From assembly GCF_037023745.1 (NCBI RefSeq), contig NZ_CP146101.1:7686501-7750500 (forward strand): 64,000 nucleotides of DNA. Direction: 5' to 3'. Source of the stretch: Streptomyces sp. SCSIO 30461. Lineage in GTDB: Bacteria > Actinomycetota > Actinomycetes > Streptomycetales > Streptomycetaceae. The notes under the pieces were generated by a model. It saw nothing but the letters and a program-made list of their open reading frames with translations, was not told the DNA's origin and searched no databases. The position numbers and the translations under genes were made by a program. Positions 25,377 to 31,842 of the stretch are shown piece after piece. Position 1 is the stretch's first letter. Every line of letters starts with the position of its first letter.

Positions 25377-26213
25377 TCAGTCCGGGATCAGGCCGTGCTC
25401 CCGCAGGTATTCGAGCTGCGCCCGCACCGAGAGCTCGGCGGCCGGCCACAGCGACCGGTCCACATCGGCGTACACGTGCGCCACCACGTCGGGCGCCGCG
25501 CCATGGCCGTTCTCCACGGCTGTCTCGACCTGCGCGAGTCGATGGGCGCGGTGCGCGAGATAGAACTCCACCGCGCCCTGCGCGTCCTCCAGGACAGGGC
25601 CATGCCCCGGGAGGACGGTGCGCACCCCGTCGTCGACGGTCAGGGAGCGCAGTCTCCGCAGCGAATCGAGGTAATCGCCGAGACGCCCGTCCGGATGGGC
25701 GACCATCGTCGTGCCACGCCCCAGGATCGTGTCGCCGGTGAGGACGGCACGGTCGGCGGGCAGATGGAAGCAGAGCGAATCCGCGGTGTGGCCCGGCGTC
25801 GGCACCACCCTCAGCTCCAGACCGCCGGTGCGGATCACATCGCCCGCCGCGAGCCCCTCGTCACCGAGACGCAACGCCGGGTCCAGGGCACGCACCTTCG
25901 TAGCGGTCAGCTCCGCAAACCTGCCCGCCCCCTCCGCGTGGTCCGCATGTCCGTGCGTCAGCAGGGTCAGTGCGACCCGCTTCCCCGCCTTCTCGGCAAT
26001 CGCGATGACATTGCGCAGGTGTGCATCGTCCAGCGGCCCGGGGTCGATGACGACCGCGAGATCGGAGTCCGGCTCGGCGACGATCCAGGTGTTGGTGCCG
26101 TCCAGGGTCATCGCGGAGGCGTTGGGGGCCAGTACGTTGACCGCCCGCGCGGTCGCCGGGCCGGACACCACGGCACCGCGCGGCTGGCCGGGAAGGGCTG
26201 CGGCATCGCTCAT
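25377..26213 (-). CDS. metallo-beta-lactamase-fold hydrolase (LACTB2-like)
   Basis: A 278-aa MBL-fold enzyme. The metal-binding motif is THGHADH, with further ligands in TPGHTADSLCF, GDTILG and LPGHGPV. The C-terminal winged-helix-like tail (SVRAQLEYLREHGLI) matches LACTB2-type proteins, some of which are endoribonucleases, but the substrate here is unknown. Its ATG overlaps the upstream NUDIX stop by 4 bp, so the two are one translational unit. The pair is conserved in mycobacteria in the same order relative to crp. Confidence 0.87.
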   Translation of the reverse strand: MSDAAALPGQPRGAVVSGPATARAVNVLAPNASAMTLDGTNTWIVAEPDSDLAVVIDPGPLDDAHLRNVIAIAEKAGKRVALTLLTHGHADHAEGAGRFAELTATKVRALDPALRLGDEGLAAGDVIRTGGLELRVVPTPGHTADSLCFHLPADRAVLTGDTILGRGTTMVAHPDGRLGDYLDSLRRLRSLTVDDGVRTVLPGHGPVLEDAQGAVEFYLAHRAHRLAQVETAVENGHGAAPDVVAHVYADVDRSLWPAAELSVRAQLEYLREHGLIPD

Positions 26214-27130
26214 AGGGGTGCTCCGGCGGGACCGGTGGCGTTGGCGGAATCGGCGGTCGCGGCGGGACCGGTCGGACCGGCCGGAATGTGCTTGGTGAAC
26301 TCGTCGTGGCCCGGCCAGCTCAGCACCACCTCTCCCGCCACCAGCCGTGCCTGTGCCAGTACGGGGGTGAGGTCCTGCCCGGCCGCCGCCTCGAGGACGT
26401 CCGCGGCGGCTCCGTGCTGTCCGAGCACCCGCAAAGTGGCGATCGTCGGGGGCATCATCAGCAGTTCGCCCTTGTCGTACCCGGCGGCTGCGTCGACGGG
26501 CCTGATCCAGACCGTACGGTCGGCCTCCGTCGAGGCGTTCCGGGTGCGCTGGCCCTGCGGGAGGGCAGCGACGAAGAACCAGGTGTCGAAGCGGCGCGGC
26601 TCGAACTCAGGTGTGATCCAGCGGGCCCAGGCACCCAGCAGATCCGAGCGCAGTACCAGGCCTCTGCGGTCCAGGAACTCGGCGAAGCCGAGCTCCCGCT
26701 CGACCAGCGCTGCCCGGTCCGCCTCCCAGTCGTCGCCCGTGGTGTCCCCGACGACCGTGTCCGGGGTCTCCCCGGCGAGCAGAACGCCCGCCTCCTCGTA
26801 GGTCTCCCGCACCGCGGCGCAGACGATGGACTGCGCCGTCGCCTCGTCCTCGACACCGAGCCTGGCCGCCCAATCGGCCGGGGATCGACCGGCCCAGCGG
26901 ACCGGACGGGCGTCGCGCTCGTCCACCCCGCCGCCCGGGTAGGCGTACGCACCTCCGGCAAAGGCCATGGAGGCGCGGCGCCGCAGCATATGGACGTACG
27001 CGCCCTCGGGTGTGTCCTTGAGCAGCATGACGGTCGCCGCGCGCTTCGGGCTCACGGCGGTGAGCTTTCCGGCAGCGAGCGCCCTGATCCGCTCGGGCCA
27101 TTCCGGTGGGTACCACTGACCATTGGACAT
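26210..27130 (-). CDS. NUDIX hydrolase (NUDT19-like)
   Basis: A 306-aa NUDIX family protein. The core is split: PGGGVDERDARPV and AAVRETYEEAGVLL are separated by an insert of about 35 residues, as in the NUDT19-like long NUDIX group. These cleave CoA esters or related nucleotides. The C-terminus after residue 280 is a Pro/Ala/Thr-rich tail. It is coupled to the MBL-fold gene by ATGA overlap, which suggests that the two act on one pathway, not yet known. Confidence 0.82.
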   Translation of the reverse strand: MSNGQWYPPEWPERIRALAAGKLTAVSPKRAATVMLLKDTPEGAYVHMLRRRASMAFAGGAYAYPGGGVDERDARPVRWAGRSPADWAARLGVEDEATAQSIVCAAVRETYEEAGVLLAGETPDTVVGDTTGDDWEADRAALVERELGFAEFLDRRGLVLRSDLLGAWARWITPEFEPRRFDTWFFVAALPQGQRTRNASTEADRTVWIRPVDAAAGYDKGELLMMPPTIATLRVLGQHGAAADVLEAAAGQDLTPVLAQARLVAGEVVLSWPGHDEFTKHIPAGPTGPAATADSANATGPAGAPL

Positions 27131-27190
27131 GGGCGGATGCTATGCGCTCACGCGTGGATGTTCGAGAGGTAGCCGCTCCGTGCGGCACCC

Positions 27191-27214
27191 GGGGCGCCCG
27201 CTTCCGGGCGCCCC
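27191..27214 (-). terminator. 10-bp hairpin downstream of ridA-like gene
   Basis: The arms GGGGCGCCCG (27191-27200) and CGGGCGCCCC (27205-27214) enclose the tetraloop CTTC. It lies 38 bp past the stop of the minus-strand RidA gene and 61 bp before the NUDIX start, so it would end the RidA transcript. Confidence 0.7.
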
Positions 27215-27251
27215 TTCGTACTGTTCGGACGTCCTGGGTCAGGACGTGGCC

Positions 27252-27728
27252 TCAGTCCTGGACGAGCTCGACCTGCACCTCGACCTCGACCGGGGAATCC
27301 AGCGGCAGCACCGCCACACCCACAGCGCTCCGCGCGTGCACACCCTTGTCGCCGAGCACCGCGCCGAGCAGCTCGCTGGCACCGTTGATGACAGCGGGCT
27401 GACCGGTGAAGTCGGAGGCGGAGGCGACGAAGCCGACGACCTTCACGACCCGTGCGATGCGGTCCAGGCTGCCGGCGACGGACTTCACCGCGGCGAGCGC
27501 ATTGAGCGCACAGGTGGCGGCCAGTTCCTTGGCCTCTTCCGCAGTCACCTCGGCACCGACCTTGCCGGTGACCGGAAGCTTGCCCTCCACCATGGGCAGC
27601 TGCCCCGAGGTGTGGACGTACGGCCCCGACTGCACGGCCGGCTGGTAGGCGGCGAGCGGCGGGACGACCTCCGGAAGCGTGAGGCCGAGCTCGGCGAGCT
27701 TCGCCTCTACGGCGCCCGCCCCGGCCAT
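27252..27728 (-). CDS. RidA family protein (YjgF/YER057c/UK114)
   Basis: A 158-aa Rid family protein. RidA enzymes hydrolyse reactive enamine/imine intermediates made by PLP enzymes. Family features are the segment HTSGQLPMVEGKLPVTGKVG, and a C-terminal Glu-rich strand SPVEVEVQVELVQD; the usual catalytic Arg before the C-terminus is replaced here by Ser-Ala-Val context (ARSAVGVAVLP retains Arg), so activity is plausible. ATG at 27728 shares its A with the TGA of the DUF4177 gene upstream (TGATG), so translation is coupled. Confidence 0.85.
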   Translation of the reverse strand: MAGAGAVEAKLAELGLTLPEVVPPLAAYQPAVQSGPYVHTSGQLPMVEGKLPVTGKVGAEVTAEEAKELAATCALNALAAVKSVAGSLDRIARVVKVVGFVASASDFTGQPAVINGASELLGAVLGDKGVHARSAVGVAVLPLDSPVEVEVQVELVQD

Positions 27729-27886
27729 CAGGCCCTCTCCCGCTTCAGGTAGGCCACGAGCTGCTCGGGGTTGTTCGGTCCGGGGACGACCTGGACGAGC
27801 TCCCAGCCGTCCTCGCCCCAGGTGTCCAGGATCTGCTTGGTCGCGTGCACGAGAAGGGGCACGGTCGCGTATTCCCACTTGGTCAT
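27728..27886 (-). CDS. DUF4177 family small protein
   Basis: A 52-aa protein, MTKWEYATVPLLVHATKQIL followed by DTWGEDGWELVQVVPG. The pattern WEY..., GxxGWELV is the DUF4177 signature, a small beta-alpha protein of unknown function. Its stop shares one base with the RidA start, so both genes form a two-gene unit reading away from the ArsA-like pair. Confidence 0.85.
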   Translation of the reverse strand: MTKWEYATVPLLVHATKQILDTWGEDGWELVQVVPGPNNPEQLVAYLKRERA

Positions 27887-28025
27887 GGGGCCGACTGTAG
27901 CCGCCGGGGTGCACGGTATGGCGACGCGGGACCACAAGGACCCCTGGGTCCTGTCGGCCCCCGCGGATCGGCCCCCGCGGGGGCCGCGCGGACCCGGTGC
28001 GTCTTCCGGCCGTCGCGAGTCCCCG

Positions 28026-28095
28026 ATGAATCCCCGTATATCCCGGTAGACCTGTACAGACCTCTGCAGACCTCCGTGGGTCTCAGTGGATCCCC
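28026..28095. repeat. array of seven degenerate 10-bp repeats
   Basis: Cut into tens from 28026, the units are ATGAATCCCC, GTATATCCCG, GTAGACCTGT, ACAGACCTCT, GCAGACCTCC, GTGGGTCTCA and GTGGATCCCC. All fit roughly GTRGAYCYCN. A 10-bp period puts the pyrimidine core on one face of the helix. It lies 150-215 bp upstream of the first ArsA-like gene and about 140 bp upstream of the DUF4177 gene. Confidence 0.6.
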
Positions 28096-28226
28096 GAGTG
28101 CGGACATCCGAATGCAGGCGGCGGGCACACGTGCGGATCTCCGTGAGCGATTCCCTCCGTGCCCCGTGCCCCCCCACGTGACGCAGTCGGCAGGCGGCCA
28201 CGTGCGTAGGGCACGGCCTGACTGGT

Positions 28227-28232
28227 TAGGCT
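28227..28232 (+). promoter_or_regulatory. -10 element TAGGCT for leaderless ArsA-like gene
   Basis: TAGGCT ends 7 nt before the GTG at 28240, with no ribosome site between. The same hexamer and spacing recur before the PBP gene at 31831. Confidence 0.55.
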
Positions 28233-28239
28233 CGAAGAC

Positions 28240-29328
28240 GTGAGCAGGCTTCAGGTCGTCAGCGGCAAGGGCGGTACCGGTAAGACGACGGTCGCCGCAG
28301 CCCTCGCGCTCGCCCTCGCGACCGAGGGAAAGCGCACGCTTCTCGTAGAGGTCGAGGGCAGACAGGGCATCGCACAGCTCTTCGAGACGGAGGCTTTGCC
28401 GTACGAGGAACGCAAGATCGCGGTCGCTCCCGGCGGTGGCGAAGTGTTCGCGCTGGCCATCGACGCCGAGCGAGCGCTGCTCGACTACCTCCAGATGTTC
28501 TACAAACTGGGCTCTGCGGGCCGGGCGCTGAAGAAACTCGGCGCGATCGACTTCGCCACCACCGTCGCACCCGGCGTCCGGGACGTGCTGCTGACCGGCA
28601 AGGCCTGTGAGGCGGTGCGCCGGCGCACCGCCGACTCGAAGAACGGCCAGGGCCACTACGCGTACGACTACGTGGTCATGGACGCCCCGCCCACCGGCCG
28701 GATCACGCGCTTCCTCAACGTCAACGACGAGGTGGCGGGGCTGGCCAAGATCGGCCCGATACACAATCAGGCCCAGGCCGTGATGCGGGTCCTCAAGTCT
28801 CCCGAGACCGCCGTCCACTTGGTGACCCTGCTGGAGGAGATGCCCGTCCAGGAGACCGCGGACGGCATCGCCGACCTACGCGAGGCGGACCTTCCCACCG
28901 GGAACGTCATCGTCAACATGGTGCGACCGCACATCCTCGACGAGGAGGCGGTCCGTACGGCTGCGACCGCCGACCGCCGCAAGGACATCGCCAAGTCGCT
29001 GGCTGCTGCGGGCGTGAGCGGGGCCACCGGGCTGGTCGGCCCTCTGCTCGACCAGGCCGCCGAGCACGCGCAGCGCGTGGAGTTGGAGCGCGAGCAGCGC
29101 GCCGTGCTCGGTTCGCTGGGTCGGCCCACGTTCGAACTGCCGCTGCTGAGCGAAGGCGTCGACATCGCCGGGCTCTACCAGCTCGCTGCCGAACTGCGGA
29201 AGCAAGGCGTGAACGAGGACGGGGACAGCGCCACCTCGCCCGGATGCGGCGGGAACCGCGAGGGCACGGCCGACACAGGGGCCACAGCGGTCGCGGGGGA
29301 CGCCGGAGAGAAGAGGAAGAACGGATGA
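28240..29328 (+). CDS. ArsA/Get3-like ATPase, first subunit
   Basis: A 362-aa SIMIBI ATPase with deviant Walker A GKGGTGKTTVAAAL and the switch motif MDAPPTGRITRFL. It belongs to the actinobacterial ArsA/Get3-like pairs always found beside wblA/whiB4 (Rv3679-Rv3680 in M. tuberculosis, which form a complex and affect resistance to metabolic stress). No arsenic genes are nearby and the metal-binding cysteines of true ArsA are not seen. The C-terminal 45 residues are a disordered Gly/Asp/Ala tail. The stop overlaps the partner start as ATGA. Confidence 0.88.
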   Translation: MSRLQVVSGKGGTGKTTVAAALALALATEGKRTLLVEVEGRQGIAQLFETEALPYEERKIAVAPGGGEVFALAIDAERALLDYLQMFYKLGSAGRALKKLGAIDFATTVAPGVRDVLLTGKACEAVRRRTADSKNGQGHYAYDYVVMDAPPTGRITRFLNVNDEVAGLAKIGPIHNQAQAVMRVLKSPETAVHLVTLLEEMPVQETADGIADLREADLPTGNVIVNMVRPHILDEEAVRTAATADRRKDIAKSLAAAGVSGATGLVGPLLDQAAEHAQRVELEREQRAVLGSLGRPTFELPLLSEGVDIAGLYQLAAELRKQGVNEDGDSATSPGCGGNREGTADTGATAVAGDAGEKRKNG

Positions 29329-30626
29329 TGACGCCGCCGCCCATGACTCACGGCAGCGCCATGGAGAACGAACCGTCGCTCGCCATCGATCCGCTGCTCG
29401 ACGACCCGGGCACCCGCATCATCGTGTGCTGCGGAGCGGGTGGGGTGGGCAAGACCACGACCGCGGCGGCCTTGGGCGTACGGGCGGCGGAGCGGGGTCG
29501 CAAGGCCGTCGTGCTGACCATCGACCCGGCTCGCAGGCTCGCCCAGTCGATGGGTATCGATCTGCTCGACAACACCCCTCGCCAGGTGGACGGCATCAAG
29601 GGCGAGGGTGAGTTGCACGCGATGATGCTGGACATGAAGCGGACCTTCGACGAGATCGTCGAGGCCCACGCGGATCCGGCTCGGGCCCGGGCGATCCTGG
29701 AGAACCCCTTCTATCAGTCCCTGTCGGCAGGTTTCGCGGGCACTCAGGAATACATGGCGATGGAGAAGCTCGGCCAACTCCGCGCCCGCGACGAGTGGGA
29801 TCTGATCGTGGTCGACACTCCTCCTTCACGTTCGGCACTGGACTTCCTGGACGCGCCCAAACGGCTCGGGTCCTTCCTGGACGGGAAGTTCATCAAGCTG
29901 CTGATGACCCCGGCGAAGATGGGCGGCCGGGCCGGAATGAAGTTCCTGAACGTCGGCATGTCGATGATGACCGGGACACTCGGAAAGCTGCTGGGGGGTC
30001 AGCTGCTGAGGGACGTCCAGACTTTCGTCGCCGCCATGGACACGATGTTCGGCGGCTTCCGCACCCGCGCCGACGCCACGTACCGCCTGCTCCAGGCACC
30101 CGGCACCGCATTCCTTGTGGTCGCTGCCCCGGAGCGGGACGCACTGCGAGAGGCGGCGTATTTCGTGGAGCGGCTGGCAGCGGAGGAGATGCCGCTGGCG
30201 GGGCTGGTCCTCAACCGGGTCCATGGGAGCGGCGCCGCCGGCCTCTCGGCAGAGCGTGCACTCACCGTCGCGGAAAATCTTGATGAGAGCGGCATTGTGG
30301 ATCAGGAGCCCGGGAAGACTCGTGTTCGTGGCTCCACGGGCACCTCTCCCACCTCTCCCACCTCTCCCGCCGTGGAGTCCGAGCCCGACCCACTCGTACG
30401 CACTCCCACGGCGCAGCTGACCGCGGGTCTACTGCGTCTGCATGCCGAACGGATGCAGGTGCTCGCCCGAGAGCAGCGGACCCGCGATCGATTCAGGGCG
30501 CTCCACCCAGATGTCGCGGTGGCTCAAGTGGGGGCCCTGCCTGGCGATGTTCACGACCTCGCGGGGCTCAGGACCATCGGTGAGCGGCTCGCGACCGGCG
30601 TTACTCCGTCCGCGGCGGTGAACTAA
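29325..30626 (+). CDS. ArsA/Get3-like ATPase, second subunit
   Basis: A 433-aa partner ATPase. The P-loop is CCGAGGVGKTTTAAAL, and Walker B/switch residues are in VVDTPPSRSALDFL. A hydrophobic, Met/Gly-rich segment (LMTPAKMGGRAGMKFLNVGM) resembles the client-binding region of Get3 proteins. A tandem Thr-Ser-Pro repeat (30342-30368) lies in a linker near residue 345. The ATG at 29325 overlaps the first subunit stop; a second ATG follows immediately at 29328. Co-translation suggests a heteromeric complex. Confidence 0.88.
   Translation: MMTPPPMTHGSAMENEPSLAIDPLLDDPGTRIIVCCGAGGVGKTTTAAALGVRAAERGRKAVVLTIDPARRLAQSMGIDLLDNTPRQVDGIKGEGELHAMMLDMKRTFDEIVEAHADPARARAILENPFYQSLSAGFAGTQEYMAMEKLGQLRARDEWDLIVVDTPPSRSALDFLDAPKRLGSFLDGKFIKLLMTPAKMGGRAGMKFLNVGMSMMTGTLGKLLGGQLLRDVQTFVAAMDTMFGGFRTRADATYRLLQAPGTAFLVVAAPERDALREAAYFVERLAAEEMPLAGLVLNRVHGSGAAGLSAERALTVAENLDESGIVDQEPGKTRVRGSTGTSPTSPTSPAVESEPDPLVRTPTAQLTAGLLRLHAERMQVLAREQRTRDRFRALHPDVAVAQVGALPGDVHDLAGLRTIGERLATGVTPSAAVN
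30342..30368 (+). repeat. three tandem copies of ACCTCTCCC
   Basis: Three perfect 9-bp copies encode TSPTSPTSP in the second ArsA-like ATPase. The phase keeps the reading frame, so copy number can change without breaking the gene. Confidence 0.85.
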
Positions 30627-30937
30627 AGGGCTGTCCCGTGATGCCCGGCGGATCAGCGCGCGGCGTCAGATGTATGGGGTCTCCCCCGGCCCTTGGGGCC
30701 GAGGGGACGCATCGCAAGGCGAAGAGCCATCCTCATACTGGTGTATTCGGATGCTTCGACAACGCAGCGCCGGGGCACCTCCCGGCGAAGCCAGGGGGAG
30801 TGCCGTGGCCGGCGTCGTCCGCCCGCCGGGGATTGCGGGACGGCCTTTGGGCGGCAGTCGGCTGTGCGGCACCTCAGACCCAGGCGCCAACTCGACGAAC
30901 CAACCCGCCCCTATCGCACCCGACTGAGCTGACCGGC
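30627..30937. other. 311-bp convergent gap with two extragenic hairpins
   Basis: Between the ArsA-like pair and wblA, which converge. An imperfect hairpin spans 30679-30708 (arms near GTCTCCCCCGGCCC and GGGCCGAGGGGAC) and a second spans 30774-30804 (GGCACCTCCC and GGGGGAGTGCC). The text between them is comparatively AT rich (around CATACTGGTGTATTCGG). Such hairpin-bounded units look like the dispersed extragenic repeats of Streptomyces and may terminate both transcripts. Confidence 0.5.
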
Positions 30938-31282
30938 CTATCCCGCTGCCGCGTACGACTCGTACGTCTCGTCGTCCTCCAGGCCCACGGGCAGGAGGCC
31001 CGCGCTCCGCTCGTACTCGGTACGAGCGGTCTCAAGAAGCCTGCGCCAGGAGGTGACGGTGGGGCGCCGGCGCAGCAGTGCGCGCCGCTCCCGCTCGGTC
31101 ATTCCACCCCAAACGCCGAATTCGACACGATTGTCGAGCGCGTCAGCCAGGCACTCGGTGCGCACCGGGCATCCGGTGCACACTGCCTTGGCCCTGTTCT
31201 GCGCCGCTCCTTGCACGAACAGTTCATCCGGATCGGTAGTGCGGCAGGCTGCCTGCGCACTCCAGTCGGTTACCCAGCCCAT
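30938..31282 (-). CDS. wblA: WblA, WhiB-like [4Fe-4S] regulator
   Basis: A 114-aa Wbl protein with the four cluster cysteines at residues 13, 35, 38 and 44 (CTGCPVRTEC), the turn GVWGGMTERERR and a basic C-terminus. Sequence and location next to the ArsA-like pair and a class A PBP fit Streptomyces WblA, a pleiotropic repressor of antibiotic production and activator of sporulation, and orthologue of mycobacterial WhiB4. The ATG at 31282 has GAGAGGAC about 12 bp upstream. A 560-bp upstream region separates it from the PBP gene. Confidence 0.95.
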   Translation of the reverse strand: MGWVTDWSAQAACRTTDPDELFVQGAAQNRAKAVCTGCPVRTECLADALDNRVEFGVWGGMTERERRALLRRRPTVTSWRRLLETARTEYERSAGLLPVGLEDDETYESYAAAG

Positions 31283-31438
31283 TCCGGCGCCGTCCTCTCC
31301 CGAATCGAGGCTCCCCCACGGCGGCAAGCGGCATATTCACCGCTGCCAGTTGAGGACGTTACGGAAGGCGGGCACAGCGCAACACCCCCTTCGGGCCCAA
31401 TCTTGAATGGCCCGAACGGACTATGGGTACGCGGCAGA

Positions 31439-31454
31439 TCACCCAGGGGAGTGA
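31439..31454. promoter_or_regulatory. palindrome TCAC-N8-GTGA upstream of wblA
   Basis: TCAC (31439-31442) and GTGA (31451-31454) form a dyad about 155 bp upstream of the wblA start. TCAC half-sites resemble those of BldD, a master repressor of Streptomyces development, but the spacing is not the BldD consensus, so this is tentative. Confidence 0.3.
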
Positions 31455-31830
31455 GCGAAGGGCATATGCGACTATTCCGGCATTCGACCTGACTTTCGCG
31501 AATGCACGCCAAAGAACGGGCTGGGAATAACTTGAGCACGTCTTGAAGGTGTCACAGGGGGTGCGGGGGGTATTGATACGCGACCACATTGCTGTGACAG
31601 TTGAGGGCAGCTTAGGCCAACGCCTCGCCGTGTGTCCGGAGAATGAGAACACGGGTGCCATGGATCACACGTGTCACCTCCGCCCACCCGGACCGTACCG
31701 CCCTCACCGCGGCCGGGGTTGCGCCGTTCGAGTCGTACAATCCCGGATCCTCCTGGCCTCGGATGTCACGGTCTGGTACTCGAACACCCTCAGAGGCCCA
31801 CACTCCTGGGGCGCGCCTCGCGCGACAGAT

Positions 31831-31836
31831 TAGGCT
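31831..31836 (+). promoter_or_regulatory. -10 element TAGGCT for leaderless PBP gene
   Basis: TAGGCT ends 6 nt before the ATG at 31843; the spacer GCCCCC contains no purine-rich site. Transcription probably starts at the A of the ATG. Confidence 0.6.
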
Positions 31837-31842
31837 GCCCCC

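Larger units (their letters stand above)
27887..28239. promoter_or_regulatory. 353-bp divergent region with a decamer array and leaderless promoter
   Basis: No gene is supported. The middle holds seven consecutive degenerate 10-bp units (28026-28095). The right end holds the TAGGCT -10 element of the first ArsA-like gene. The left 130 bp are GC rich and contain the promoter of the DUF4177-RidA unit. Confidence 0.55.
31283..31842. promoter_or_regulatory. 560-bp divergent regulatory region of wblA and the PBP gene
   Basis: No gene is supported; the frames present are short and mutually overlapping. The stretch is AT-richer than its flanks, particularly 31480-31630. A TCAC-N8-GTGA palindrome lies at 31439-31454 and a TAGGCT -10 element at 31831-31836. 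The length is large for Streptomyces and suggests multiple promoters or a long leader for wblA. Confidence 0.6.

Noticed and set aside
28240..30626. Arsenite efflux ATPase genes
   Set aside because: The proteins are ArsA/Get3-like, but there is no ArsB, ArsR or metal-binding cysteine set; the wblA neighbourhood indicates the conserved actinobacterial pair instead.
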